A stretch of DNA of 61,477 nucleotides from Verrucomicrobiota bacterium (GTDB lineage Bacteria > Verrucomicrobiota > Verrucomicrobiia > JADLBR01). Shown here piece after piece: positions 34,100 to 43,299 of the stretch (its first letter is position 1; each line of letters opens with the position of its first letter). The notes under the pieces were generated by a model that was not told where the DNA came from, ran no database searches, and saw nothing but the letters and a program-made list of their open reading frames with translations. The DNA lies in the NCBI GenBank assembly GCA_029560585.1, contig JAKQKQ010000297.1:1-61477 (forward strand), written 5' to 3'. The position numbers and the translations under genes were made by a program.

Positions 34100-34684
34100 T
34101 CAGCCCTTCTTGGATTTCTCGCGCTGCGCGATCAGCGCCTTGATCCAGGGCCCGCAGTACGCCCAGTGATCGTGGAACGTCCGGCCGCTGAACAGATTCC
34201 CGTCGATCACGCAGGGCTCGTTCACGAAGGTGCCCCCGCAGACCTCCAGGTCGAACTGGCACTTCGCGACGGTCGCCATCTTGCGCCCCTTGACGCAGCC
34301 CGCGTAGGCCGGGATCTCGACACCGTGGCACACGCACCCCACCGGCTTGTTCGCCTCGAAGAAATGCCGCGTCAGCCTCACCAGATCCTTGTCGTAGCGC
34401 GTGTACTCGGGCGCCCGCCCTCCGCTGAAGAAGATCCCCGCGTACTCGTCGTAGTGCTCAGGCAGGATGTCCTTGAAGGCCGCGGTCGCCTCGATGGTGT
34501 AGCCCTCCCATTCGCGCGTGATGGTCCAGCCCGGCTTCACCTCGTGCATGACCATGTTGTAGCGCTGCTTGATCGGGCCAGCGACGACCGCCTCGAAGCC
34601 CTCCTCGCGCACCCGATAGAACGGGTATAGCGTGTCCACCGTCTCCGTGGCGTCGCCCACCACGATGATCACCTTGTTCATCAT
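34100..34684 (-). CDS. DJ-1/PfpI-family protein
   Basis: 194 residues of the class I glutamine amidotransferase-like fold. The nucleophile elbow GCVCHGVEIPA carries the conserved Cys-His pair, preceded by the acidic strand GIFFSGGRAPEY. Family members act as glyoxalases, deglycases, chaperones or proteases. AGGAG lies seven bases before ATG 34684. It is 28 bp upstream of the Gfo/Idh gene and likely co-transcribed. A role in detoxifying reactive carbonyls during sugar breakdown would fit the context but is inference. Confidence 0.85.
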   Translation of the reverse strand: MMNKVIIVVGDATETVDTLYPFYRVREEGFEAVVAGPIKQRYNMVMHEVKPGWTITREWEGYTIEATAAFKDILPEHYDEYAGIFFSGGRAPEYTRYDKDLVRLTRHFFEANKPVGCVCHGVEIPAYAGCVKGRKMATVAKCQFDLEVCGGTFVNEPCVIDGNLFSGRTFHDHWAYCGPWIKALIAQREKSKKG

Positions 34685-34744
34685 ATGCTTGCTCCTTTTC
34701 TGTCTGTTGATCGACCAAACCCGTCAGCGCCTGACCAGACCCCC

Positions 34745-34794
34745 GCAGGAGCCTGCTTGCAGGCGATGCGAATCGCGCGCAAGCGCGCTCCTAC
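34745..34794 (+). repeat. Y-shaped palindromic repeat, copy 4
   Basis: GCAGGAGC and GCTCCTAC arms enclose the perfect GCCTGC-TT-GCAGGC and GCGCGC-AA-GCGCGC hairpins. It sits between the sugar phosphate isomerase gene and the PfpI gene. Confidence 0.9.
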
Positions 34795-34855
34795 GGACGG
34801 GCGCATTTTGGAAACCGCGCCCCACTGACGAGACCGCGCATGTGTGTTGAAAAGT

Positions 34856-35779
34856 TCAAGGTACCCCTGCCAGCATCTTCTCCAGATACTCCCGGCTGCG
34901 GTTGATCTCCGCGGTCACCGCCGAGGCCGGTTCAAGGATCGGTATGCCTCGCGGGAACGGGTGCATGAAGATCTCCACGAAACCCCCATAGGCCATCTTC
35001 TTGAGCGCCGCCACGGACGGGCCAAAATCCAGAGGGCCGCGACCGGGCATCTGCATCAGCTCTTTCCCCTTGGGCTGCGGGCCCGTGGCCCATCCCGCGC
35101 CCTGCGCGTAAAAGAACTTGATCGCCGGACCTAGTTCCGCGACCAGCGCGCCCTGCATCGCCCCATCCTGTGGCAGGTGGTGCGGCGCGAACGCCAGACC
35201 GAGGCGGGGAGAAACCGATGCCTCGGCAAAATACCGCATCGAATCCGCGCTGTGCAGCAGCGATCCCGAGTGATTCTCGATCGCGATCGTCACGCCCCGC
35301 CGCTCCGCCTCCTCCACGTGCACCATCATCTCCCCGGCGAACTCCCGCACCGCCCTCTTCAGGTCCTCGCCCGCGAGATTCTTCGGCCCCTTCGCTCCGG
35401 TGACGATCACCTCTGCCCCAAGGCGCCTCGCCAGGGCCAGTTCCTCCTTCAGCCCGAACGGCCCGAGGTCATAGCGCGTGATGCAGCCGAGCTTCACCCC
35501 ATGTTGCACCAGCAGCGCCGCGAACTTCTCCTCGCCCATCTCCGTCAGTTGCTCGCGCTGGTTGCCGTGCGCCGCCGGCCAGATGTCCAGATGCCCCGCG
35601 CCAATCTTCGGCACCTCCGGCACGATCTCGGCCAGCGGCGCTTTGCCGTACATCGGCGAGGCCAGGATGTATCGAAATCGATAGTCCCCCGCCGCAAGGG
35701 CACGCGCGGGTGCCGCCACCAGCGCCGCCAGCCGCATGCAAAAATCCTTCCTGCCGATGCCCGACGACGACCCACTCAT
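34856..35779 (-). CDS. Sugar phosphate isomerase/epimerase-like TIM-barrel protein
   Basis: 307 residues of the xylose-isomerase-like (AP endonuclease 2) TIM barrel. The Glu metal ligand in VTIAIENHSGSLLHSADSM, the RLGLAFAPHHLP strand and FFYAQGAGW are recognisable, as is the final YGGFVEIFMHPF glutamate. The N-terminus GRKDFCMRLAALVAAPARALAA looks like a decayed Tat leader (RK instead of RR). Its start region is divergent from the AraC gene. With the Gfo/Idh, PfpI and sialidase-like genes downstream on the same strand it forms a likely catabolic operon. Confidence 0.8.
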   Translation of the reverse strand: MSGSSSGIGRKDFCMRLAALVAAPARALAAGDYRFRYILASPMYGKAPLAEIVPEVPKIGAGHLDIWPAAHGNQREQLTEMGEEKFAALLVQHGVKLGCITRYDLGPFGLKEELALARRLGAEVIVTGAKGPKNLAGEDLKRAVREFAGEMMVHVEEAERRGVTIAIENHSGSLLHSADSMRYFAEASVSPRLGLAFAPHHLPQDGAMQGALVAELGPAIKFFYAQGAGWATGPQPKGKELMQMPGRGPLDFGPSVAALKKMAYGGFVEIFMHPFPRGIPILEPASAVTAEINRSREYLEKMLAGVP

Positions 35780-35822
35780 CTATATCTTTTTCCTACAGTT
35801 CCCTTGCCATTCCAATGCCGAT

Positions 35823-36704
35823 ATGCGCATATTTTGTGTCCTTTTACGAATCGCCGTGCCACCTCACACCTGCCGTCGCGACTACCGCAGCCCGTTCACT
35901 CGGCTCGGCACCAGTTTTGCGGACATGGACCACGGCAGGCAACCCGCCTTCGTCGTGCACGAGTGCGGCTTCATGCGCTACGAGGACTGGAACCACCGCG
36001 GCATCCGCAGTCCCTACTGGCGCCTCCACCACAATGGCGCACCCGGCAACGCCCTCCGCGCCGCGGGCAACACCTTTCCGCTCGAGCCGCGGTCCGTCCT
36101 GATCACCCCGCCCGGCGTCACCTTCGACACCATCGGGAGGAGGACCGTACCGCACATGTGGGTCCACTTCACCCCCGCGCATGAATTCGCCCTTTCCCTG
36201 AAAACCCCGCTGGCCATCCGCGTATCCGGCCCGATCCGGCCCTTGCTCTCCGCCTGCGCCAAGTCCTGTGACGCTGGTGGAGCGGCCGTGGACCATCGGC
36301 GCCTCCACCACCTGTGCATCGCCCTGCTCCATGCCGTTTTCGCCGCCATGCCTGCCGTTCATTACCACGGCTACCCGCCCAGGATCCTCAAGATCCTCGA
36401 ACACATTGCCCGCCACCCCTCAACCGACCTCTCAAACTCCCGGCTCGCCACCCTCGCCGGCCTCGGCCTGCGCTCTTTCGAAAAATGGTTCAAGTTCCAT
36501 GTGGACATGAGCCCGGCCGCATACGTGTCCACCACCCGCATCCGGCTCGCCTGCCGCCAACTCGCCCTCTCCGAACGGCCCATCGACGAAATCGCCGAAT
36601 CCCTCGGATTCCCAGACCGTTACTACTTCAGCCGCGCCTTCAAACGCCACATGGGCTGTGGGCCCGCCACCTTCCGCAAGGGAGGTGGTGGACGCGAGAA
36701 TTAG
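35823..36704 (+). CDS. AraC-family transcriptional regulator
   Basis: 293 residues. An N-terminal cupin-like sensor (WRLHHNGAPGN..., FPLEPRSVLITPPG) is followed by two C-terminal helix-turn-helix motifs (about 200-285): LATLAGLGLRSFEKWFKFHVDMSPAAYVSTTRIRLA and IDEIAESLGFPDRYYFSRAFKRHMGCGPATFRK. Divergent from the isomerase-sialidase cluster, it is the probable sugar-responsive activator. ATG 35823 is chosen to clear the neighbour; ATG 35736 or 35757 would overlap it. Its TAG stop is completed by the first bases of a composite repeat. Confidence 0.88.
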   Translation: MRIFCVLLRIAVPPHTCRRDYRSPFTRLGTSFADMDHGRQPAFVVHECGFMRYEDWNHRGIRSPYWRLHHNGAPGNALRAAGNTFPLEPRSVLITPPGVTFDTIGRRTVPHMWVHFTPAHEFALSLKTPLAIRVSGPIRPLLSACAKSCDAGGAAVDHRRLHHLCIALLHAVFAAMPAVHYHGYPPRILKILEHIARHPSTDLSNSRLATLAGLGLRSFEKWFKFHVDMSPAAYVSTTRIRLACRQLALSERPIDEIAESLGFPDRYYFSRAFKRHMGCGPATFRKGGGGREN

Positions 36705-36927
36705 CCCGGATATTTCACAGCCTGCCGGCTGTGAAATTCCGGGCTCTGGGAAAACCGCGCCATGAAAGCCATTTATTGGGAAAGGTCAGGCAAAGACTGG
36801 GTTTTTTCGCGGTTGCGGAGTGTGTTTCGCGGACCGGTGGCCCCAGACCCTTCAAAGTCGCGTTCTTCGGAGCGCGGTTTTCTTTTGAGCCTGCATATTT
36901 CACGCGGAAGCGTGAAATATGCAGGCT
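36703..36927 (+). repeat. 225-bp composite repeat bounded by two hairpins, copy A
   Basis: It opens with the AGCCCGGATATTTCACAGCC hairpin (same as 26414) and closes with a second perfect hairpin, AGCCTGCATATTTCACGC/GCGTGAAATATGCAGGCT. Copy B at 59751-59975 has the same length with no gaps and about 21 substitutions by hand count (roughly 91 percent identical). It fills the gap between the AraC gene and moaA and provides the AraC stop codon. Confidence 0.93.
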
Positions 36928-36974
36928 AGAGCGACCATGATTGGCAGGCCTTATTCATCGGGGGAGGGGATGGA

Positions 36975-37949
36975 ATGAACGCCGATTCCTTCGGGCGCAC
37001 GGTGGATTACCTGCGCATCTCTGTCACCGACCGCTGCGATGAGCGGTGCCTCTATTGCATGCCCGAAGGCTACAGGGGCTGGGTCCAGCGTGACGATCAC
37101 ATGACCGCCGATGAAATCATTCGCGTGGCGGAGGCCGCCACCCGCCTGGGTTTCCGGAAATTCCGGGTCACTGGGGGCGAGCCGCTCGTCCGGGCGGACA
37201 TCGCGGAGATCGCGCGGCGGCTCTGGGATCTGCCGGGCGTGCAGACGCTGGGCATCTCCACGAATGGCACGCGATTGGCATCCGTGGCGAAAGATCTGAA
37301 ACGGGCCGGCGTCCGCTCGATCAACGTCAGCCTCGATGCGCTCGCTCCCGAACTCTACCGGCGGATCACCGGCGGGCGGGTCGAATCGGTGCTGGCGGGA
37401 ATCGATGCCGCGCTGGGGGCCGGATTCGAGGTAATCAAGATAAACTGCGTCCTGATGCGGGGGATCAACGAGGGGGAAGTGCTCCCCTTGACCCGATACG
37501 CCGCGGAACGGGAGATGCCGATCCGTTTCATCGAACTCATGCCGGTTTCGCGGGCAGACGTGTTGGACCGCTCGAGTTTTCTATCCGTGCAGGAGTTGAT
37601 GCGGCGCCTGGAACGGGAAGGGATGCTTTTGCCCCTTCCCGACTTTCGGCCCGGTCACGGGCCCGCGAAATACTATGCCTACGAGCCGATCGGGGCGAAG
37701 GTGGGTTTCATCGGTGCGCTAACAACGCGGGGTTTCTGTGAGACGTGCAACAAGCTTCGCCTGACCGCCGATGGGAAGCTGCGGCCGTGCCTGGGCCGAC
37801 ATGGCGAGATCGATCTGCTGGGATCCCTCCGTGCAGGGCAGACCGACCCCGCTGGGCCTCTGCTCCAGGCCATCGCCAACAAGCCCGAGAATCACGAGTT
37901 CGCCGCCTGCTACGAGCCCGGTCGACCGATGACCGCGATCGGCGGTTGA
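36975..37949 (+). CDS. moaA: GTP 3',8-cyclase MoaA (molybdenum cofactor synthesis)
   Basis: 324 residues. The radical-SAM CxxxCxxC is CDERCLYC (19-26), and the second Fe-S cluster is bound by C-x2-C-x13-C in FCETCNKLRLTADGKLRPC. The protein ends in the conserved Gly-Gly. With MoaC (not in the window) it converts GTP to cyclic pyranopterin monophosphate, the first step of the pathway that moaD/moaE and mobA elsewhere in this window continue. GGGGAGGGGATGG precedes ATG 36975. The following 352 bp up to the ClC gene holds no gene; I see only a loose inverted repeat around 38080-38150. Confidence 0.93.
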   Translation: MNADSFGRTVDYLRISVTDRCDERCLYCMPEGYRGWVQRDDHMTADEIIRVAEAATRLGFRKFRVTGGEPLVRADIAEIARRLWDLPGVQTLGISTNGTRLASVAKDLKRAGVRSINVSLDALAPELYRRITGGRVESVLAGIDAALGAGFEVIKINCVLMRGINEGEVLPLTRYAAEREMPIRFIELMPVSRADVLDRSSFLSVQELMRRLEREGMLLPLPDFRPGHGPAKYYAYEPIGAKVGFIGALTTRGFCETCNKLRLTADGKLRPCLGRHGEIDLLGSLRAGQTDPAGPLLQAIANKPENHEFAACYEPGRPMTAIGG

Positions 37950-38301
37950 GCACCGGACGCATCCTCCGTGCGTGTGCCGGGCTTGCCCGCTGGGTCTTGG
38001 GTCTGGTAATTCTGGCGTCACGCCCCCATGGGTGCTAGTAGAGGACAAGACCTTGAGGAATCGGCGTCGGCGCTCTCATCAGGAACTCAGGGATTCAGGA
38101 AGGGGTCGGAAGTTCCGCGCCGGTCGGTTCTCCCTGCCTTCCTGAGTTGCTGATTGCCTGCGACTGGCGTTGGTCACGCTGGACGGCGGGAGTCCCGTTA
38201 GGTGGCCAGAATAGCCAGAGAATTGCCCACGGAATGCCTTGAGGAGCCCAAGAATTGGGCCACGGGATTTGCAGGGATGGATAAGGACGCGATGGTGGAT
38301 C

Positions 38302-40071
38302 ATGTCTGAGTCGCCGGGGAACGTCGTGGGAAAGTGGGAGAAGAGGCTGCGGCGGCGCCTGGTCCGTCTGCTGAAGCTTCGCGTCTGGGTCGCCGAGATC
38401 ATCCATCCGAGCGAGCTGCAGATCACGTTGGTTTGGGCGGGAGTGGTCGGTTTCCTCGGAGGGGGCTCCTCGATCGTTTTCCGGTGGCTGACCCGCCTTC
38501 TAAATAGTGCCCTCACGCAACAGCAGGGGACGGGCGGGCTGGTGGAGAGTTTTTCGCACCTCGCGGGATGGCAGTGCTTTTGTCTCCCTGCGCTGGGCGG
38601 TATCCTCGCCGGGTTGGTGCTGCTGCTGGGCGAGCGATGGCGGGGTAAGAGCAGCACGGACTACATGGAGGCGATTGCGGTGGGCGACGGGGTGGTTTCC
38701 GCGCGCAGCAGCCTCACCAAGTCGGTCTCCGCGATGTTCACGATCGCTTCGGGCGGTTCCATCGGCCGCGAGGGACCGTTGGTCCAGCTTGCGGCGATGC
38801 TGGCCTCGCTCTTGGGGCGGATCGGCCGATGGCCGCCCACCCGGCGGCGATTGCTCGTGGCCTGCGGGGCGGCGGCGGGGATCGCGGCGGCCTACAACGC
38901 GCCCATCGCGGGCGCACTGTTCGTGGCCGAGATCATTCTGGGCTCACTGGCGATGGAGATTTTTGGGCCACTCGTATTCTCATCGGTGGTGTCCACGCTG
39001 ACGGTGCGCTCGATCCTAGGGGGCAAACCGCTCTTCGAGATACCGCAGTTCCAGCTCAGTTCGGGATGGGAGATGATCCCGTGTATGGTGCTTGGCCTGT
39101 TCGGCGGACTCCTTGCGCCCTGGTTTCTCGCGCTGCTCCGTTGGAGCGAGCAGAGTTTCATGAGGATGCGCGCGCCCGGCTTTGTGAGGATGGGGATCGG
39201 CGGCCTTATCGTTGGCGCGCTGGCTGTCAACTATCCCGAGGTGTGCGGAAACGGTTACAGCACGGTGAACACGATTTTGCACGGTGGCTGGGTGTGGCAA
39301 GGATTGCTGGTTGTCCTGGTTTTGAAAATGGTCGCCACGAGCGCCACGTTCGGTTCGGGGGCGGTGGGGGGCGTCTTCACCCCGACGCTGTTTGTCGGCG
39401 CATGCCTCGGCTATCTTTCCGGAACGATGCTGGCGTGGTTGCCGGGATGTCACGGTATCAGCCCGATCGCGTTCGCCCTGGTGGGCATGGGTTCATTTCT
39501 CGCCGGGACAACCCACGCGCCCATCATGGCAATACTGATGCTTTTCGAGATGACGCTCGATTACCAGATGATCCTCCCGCTGATGCTGGCTTGCGTGGTC
39601 GCCTACTACACATCATTGCATTTTGACAAGCGCTCCATCTACAGCGAATCGTTGAGGCGCAAGGGGGCGCTCGATTTCCGCCTCCAGCTTTCCGGCCTGA
39701 AGGTTGCCGATCTCATGAGGAGATCGCCGGTCACGGTGAATGAGACCGCGCACTTTTCGGAGATCGGGCGCGCCTTCATCCAGAACCGATTCAATTATCT
39801 TTACGTGACGGATGATCGCGGGCGATTTCGGGGGGCGGTATCGCTGCACGATGTAAAGGGCTATCTGAACGAGCCCGAACTGGCGGAGCTGGTCATTGCG
39901 CGCGACATAACGCGAGATGACTTCCCGACGGTTGCCGACGATGTCACGCTGGCCGAAGCGCTGGACAAATTCCTGCACCACGACGGCGAGCGTCTGCCTG
40001 TGGTCGGCCGAGACAGCAGATTGGTCGGCAGCATCTCGAAAACGGACATCATCCTGGCGTTGGCGCTTTGA
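38302..40071 (+). CDS. ClC-family chloride channel/transporter with CBS pair
   Basis: 589 residues. The ClC membrane domain (about 45-430) shows GGSIGREGPLVQLAAM, with the gating glutamate of the GREGP loop, and GSGAVGGVFTPTLFVGACLG, the GxFxP filter loop. Two CBS domains occupy the C-terminus (about 470-585: VADLMRRSPVTVNETAHFSEI and ITRDDFPTVADDVTLAEALDKF...GSISKTDIILAL) and probably sense nucleotides. It catalyses chloride passage or Cl-/H+ exchange across the inner membrane. The first-loop GSGIP motif is not obvious, so ion selectivity may differ. Confidence 0.9.
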   Translation: MSESPGNVVGKWEKRLRRRLVRLLKLRVWVAEIIHPSELQITLVWAGVVGFLGGGSSIVFRWLTRLLNSALTQQQGTGGLVESFSHLAGWQCFCLPALGGILAGLVLLLGERWRGKSSTDYMEAIAVGDGVVSARSSLTKSVSAMFTIASGGSIGREGPLVQLAAMLASLLGRIGRWPPTRRRLLVACGAAAGIAAAYNAPIAGALFVAEIILGSLAMEIFGPLVFSSVVSTLTVRSILGGKPLFEIPQFQLSSGWEMIPCMVLGLFGGLLAPWFLALLRWSEQSFMRMRAPGFVRMGIGGLIVGALAVNYPEVCGNGYSTVNTILHGGWVWQGLLVVLVLKMVATSATFGSGAVGGVFTPTLFVGACLGYLSGTMLAWLPGCHGISPIAFALVGMGSFLAGTTHAPIMAILMLFEMTLDYQMILPLMLACVVAYYTSLHFDKRSIYSESLRRKGALDFRLQLSGLKVADLMRRSPVTVNETAHFSEIGRAFIQNRFNYLYVTDDRGRFRGAVSLHDVKGYLNEPELAELVIARDITRDDFPTVADDVTLAEALDKFLHHDGERLPVVGRDSRLVGSISKTDIILALAL

Positions 40072-40180
40072 GCGGCCGGATGTTGTCGGCGCCAGTGGAT
40101 CCTCGAATCAGAATTCCTTTCGACCGCTGGGTTTTCTTAGCCGGATTGACCGTCTATCTGGATGGTTGTATTCTCACAAA

Positions 40181-41728
40181 ATGAAACAGGGGGCTTGTCT
40201 CGCAATCGCCGCGATTTTGTCGATTCCGGGGGCCTCGGCCCAGGAACCGGTCACTTTGGCGGACATCCAGATCGAGCGCATCGGGGGCGGGAAGCAGCGC
40301 AACGTGATTTTCATTCTCGCCGACGACCACCGCTATGACGCGCTCGGATTCATGGGGCACCCGTTCCTGGAGACGCCCCACATGGACTCGATCGCGCGCA
40401 ACGGGGTCCACCTGCGCAACGCGATGGTGGCGACCGCCCTGTGCTCCCCGAGTCGCGCGTCTATCCTGACCGGGCTTTACACCCATCGGCACCGCGTCAT
40501 CGACAACAATCGGCCTGTGCCCTCCGGCGTGCGATTTTTCCCGGAGTATCTCCGGAAGGCTGGCTACGAGACAGCTTTCATCGGCAAGTGGCACATGGGG
40601 GGTGAGAGCGACGAGCCCCGGCCCGGCTTCGATCACTGGGTCAGCTTCAGGGGCCAGGGCAGCTACCTGCCCACGCCAGCCGGGCTCAACGTTGACGGCA
40701 GGCATGTCCCGCAAAAGGGATACATCACCGATGAGTTGACCGACTACGCGCTGGAATGGCTCGGATCGCGCGATCTCAAGAAGCCGTTCTTTCTATATCT
40801 GTCCCACAAGGCCGTTCACGCAGACTTTGTTCCGGCTGCGCGCCACGCCGGACGATACGCGAGCGCGAAGTGGGAACTGCCTCGCACGGCGCAGGCCTAC
40901 GATGGCTATCGGAACCAGCCGCGCTGGATGCGGGACCAGAGGAACTCGTGGCACGGCATCGACTTTCCGTACCACAGCGACCTCGATGTGACGCAGTATT
41001 ACAAGAGCTACTGTGAGACGCTGCTGGCGGTCGACGATGGCGTCGGCAGACTCCTGGCCTGGCTCAAGGCGAAAGGGCTCTTTGAATCCACGCTCGTCCT
41101 TTACATGGGGGACAACGGCTTCCTTTTTGGCGAGCACGGGCTCATCGACAAGAGGGTCGCCTACGAGGAGTCGATCCGCGTGCCCATGCTGATGCAGTGC
41201 CCGGAACTCTTTCCCGGCGGTACCGTGGTGACGCAGGTCGTGGCGAACATCGACGTGGCCCCCACCATCCTTGAGGCCGCCGACGTCAAGGAACCGGCGC
41301 ACATGGACGGCGCCAGCTTCGTTTCACTTGCGCAGGGAAAGTCCGTTCCATGGCGCGCGGATTTCCTGTACGTGTATTATTGGGAGAAGAACTTCCCGCA
41401 GTCCCCGACGGTGTTCGCGCTGCGCGGCGACCGCTACAAATACGTGACGTATTACGGGCTCTGGGATTGCGACGAGTTCTACGACCTTCAGGACGATCCG
41501 GGAGAGACGGTCAACCTGATCAGCAGCAAGGAGCACCAGCAGCTCATTCGGAAGATGGAAGGCAGGCTTTACTCCGTTCTCGGGGAGCGCGGTGGCATGA
41601 TGATCCCACTCAATCAGCCAAAGGGCGGATCGCAGAACAAGCGGCTCGAGACCCGCGGCGGCCGTCATGCCGCGGACTTTCCGGATTCCCTGGTCGTCCC
41701 GGCACCGCTGAACAAGGGCGCGAAATGA
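40181..41728 (+). CDS. Secreted type I sulfatase
   Basis: 515 residues. Signal peptide MKQGACLAIAAILSIPGASA is followed by the sulfatase fold: NVIFILADDHRYDALG (metal-binding DD), the formylglycine motif CSPSRASILTG (Cys near residue 88 is converted by FGE), AFIGKWHMG, and GDNGFLFGEHGLIDKR (second metal site). It hydrolyses sulfate esters, probably on host or algal glycans outside the cytoplasm. A formylglycine-generating enzyme is not in the window. It lies downstream of the ClC gene without an obvious shared promoter. Confidence 0.92.
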   Translation: MKQGACLAIAAILSIPGASAQEPVTLADIQIERIGGGKQRNVIFILADDHRYDALGFMGHPFLETPHMDSIARNGVHLRNAMVATALCSPSRASILTGLYTHRHRVIDNNRPVPSGVRFFPEYLRKAGYETAFIGKWHMGGESDEPRPGFDHWVSFRGQGSYLPTPAGLNVDGRHVPQKGYITDELTDYALEWLGSRDLKKPFFLYLSHKAVHADFVPAARHAGRYASAKWELPRTAQAYDGYRNQPRWMRDQRNSWHGIDFPYHSDLDVTQYYKSYCETLLAVDDGVGRLLAWLKAKGLFESTLVLYMGDNGFLFGEHGLIDKRVAYEESIRVPMLMQCPELFPGGTVVTQVVANIDVAPTILEAADVKEPAHMDGASFVSLAQGKSVPWRADFLYVYYWEKNFPQSPTVFALRGDRYKYVTYYGLWDCDEFYDLQDDPGETVNLISSKEHQQLIRKMEGRLYSVLGERGGMMIPLNQPKGGSQNKRLETRGGRHAADFPDSLVVPAPLNKGAK

Positions 41729-41909
41729 TGCTGTCCTTTCTGATGCGAAAGAGATTGATGCGCCCATAGGGGCGGGTCGGTGCCCCGATTGAAAGAGAGA
41801 AGACGCGGGACTTGCCGTTGGGGTGGATGTGGCGAAATTGTTGGCGATGTTGAAAAGCGCGAGCTCTAGCCACTATCCGGTGCCCCCGCGGGGCCGTGCG
41901 GGATCGGCG

Positions 41910-43286
41910 ATGGGGAGGGGCATCCTATTATTTCTCATTTTCGGTTTTCCGCTCTTGTGCGGTGCGGCGGTGGAGCCGTGCCGCATCGAGATCGTCGAGA
42001 AGGGCAGCGGGTGGCCGGTCCCATTGGTGGAGCTGCGCACGACACACAATGTGCGCCTCGTCACCGATAACGCGGGGGTCATCGCCTTTGACATGCCAGA
42101 GCTGATGGGGCGGGTCACGTGGTTCAGCGTTGTCGGGCACGGCTATGAGGCTCCCAAGGACGGGTTTGGCATGGTGGGTTTCCGGCTGAAACCGGAGGCC
42201 GGCAAGACGCTTCGGGCGGAGGTCAAGCGGACGATCGTCGCAAAGCGCCTGGGGCGAATGACGGGTGGCGGGCTTTTTGGAGAGAGCCAGCGATTGGGGC
42301 GCGAACTCGACGTGACCGAATCGGGCATCCTCGGCTGCGACAGCGTGCAGAACGCCGTGCACCGCGGGCGGCTCTTTTGGGCCTGGGGCGACACCATCGT
42401 GCCGGGATATCCGCTGGGCATTTTTGACATGACCAGCGCGACCACGGCAGTGCGGCCCCTTGGGTCGTTCGAGCCGCCGCTGCGTTTGAAGTTCACGTAC
42501 TTCACCGACGACAAGGGCGTGCCACGGGCCGTGGCGAAGATGCCGGGCAGCGGCCCCACGTGGGTGAGCGGCTATGTCAGCCTGCCGGCCAAGGACGGGG
42601 ACGCCCGACTCGTGGGCACATACGTGAAGATCAAACCCCCGCTTGAGGCGTACGAGTGCGGCCTGTGCGTGTGGAATGACAGTGCGGAGAAATTCGAGCG
42701 CCATCGTGTCCTTTGGGCCAAATCGGACTCTTCGCCCAAACCGACGCCGGCGCCCGAGGGGCACCCGACCTTTTGGAAAGATGCGCGGGGCAAGGAGTGG
42801 GTGCTGTTTGGCAACCCTCTGCCCACGCTCCGATGTCCGGCCACGTTTGAGGCCTGGCAGGACAGTTCTACCTGGGAGGTGCTCAAGCCGCAGGAGAGTC
42901 TCGTTTCCGCCGCCGACGGCAATCCGGTGAAGCCGCACAGCGGCTCGATCGCGTGGAACGCATTTCGCCGGCGTTGGGTGACGGTCTTCATGCAGAATGG
43001 CGGCAAGCCGTCTGCGCTGGGCGAGCTATGGTATGCGGAGGCGGATTCACCCACCGGGCCATGGGGCAAAGCCGTGAAGGTGCTGACGCATGACATATAC
43101 ACCTTCTACAACCCTCGGCTCCATCCCGAGATCACGCCCGAAGATTCGCCGGTCCTGATCTTTGAGGGGACGTACACCCATACGTTCAGCAGTGCCAAGG
43201 AACCCACGCCGCGCTATGATTATAACCAGATCCTGTATCGCCTGGACCTCGATGATGCCGCGCTGCGTCCGGCGCAGGGACCCTGA
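41910..43286 (+). CDS. Secreted protein, beta-propeller/GH43-like, function unknown
   Basis: 458 residues with a signal peptide (MGRGILLFLIFGFPLLCGAA). After a small N-terminal beta domain (about 25-110, VPLVELRTTHNVRLVTDNAGVIAFD), it has repeated strands of a five-bladed-propeller type: RGRLFWAWGDTIVPG, TWVSGYVSLPA, GHPTFWKDARGKEWVLFGN, HSGSIAWNAFRRRWVTVFMQ, LGELWYAEADSPTGPWGKAVKV and DSPVLIFEGTYTHTF. The tag SPTGPW plus the HPEIT...FEGTYT ending resembles unannotated GH43/GH32-like proteins in PVC-type bacteria. Catalytic residues cannot be assigned. It follows the sulfatase gene by 181 bp, suggesting a shared glycan target. Confidence 0.6.
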   Translation: MGRGILLFLIFGFPLLCGAAVEPCRIEIVEKGSGWPVPLVELRTTHNVRLVTDNAGVIAFDMPELMGRVTWFSVVGHGYEAPKDGFGMVGFRLKPEAGKTLRAEVKRTIVAKRLGRMTGGGLFGESQRLGRELDVTESGILGCDSVQNAVHRGRLFWAWGDTIVPGYPLGIFDMTSATTAVRPLGSFEPPLRLKFTYFTDDKGVPRAVAKMPGSGPTWVSGYVSLPAKDGDARLVGTYVKIKPPLEAYECGLCVWNDSAEKFERHRVLWAKSDSSPKPTPAPEGHPTFWKDARGKEWVLFGNPLPTLRCPATFEAWQDSSTWEVLKPQESLVSAADGNPVKPHSGSIAWNAFRRRWVTVFMQNGGKPSALGELWYAEADSPTGPWGKAVKVLTHDIYTFYNPRLHPEITPEDSPVLIFEGTYTHTFSSAKEPTPRYDYNQILYRLDLDDAALRPAQGP

Positions 43287-43299
43287 TTTGTTCGTTGAT

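Noticed and set aside
36715-36903. 62-codon reading frame shared by both 225-bp repeat copies
   Set aside because: It is open in both copies, but about 10 of 61 residues differ for about 21 base changes and there is no ribosome site; the pattern fits neutral change in a non-coding repeat.
37950-38301. Small genes in the moaA-ClC gap
   Set aside because: Short frames only, with no start-site signal or motif; only a loose inverted repeat is visible.
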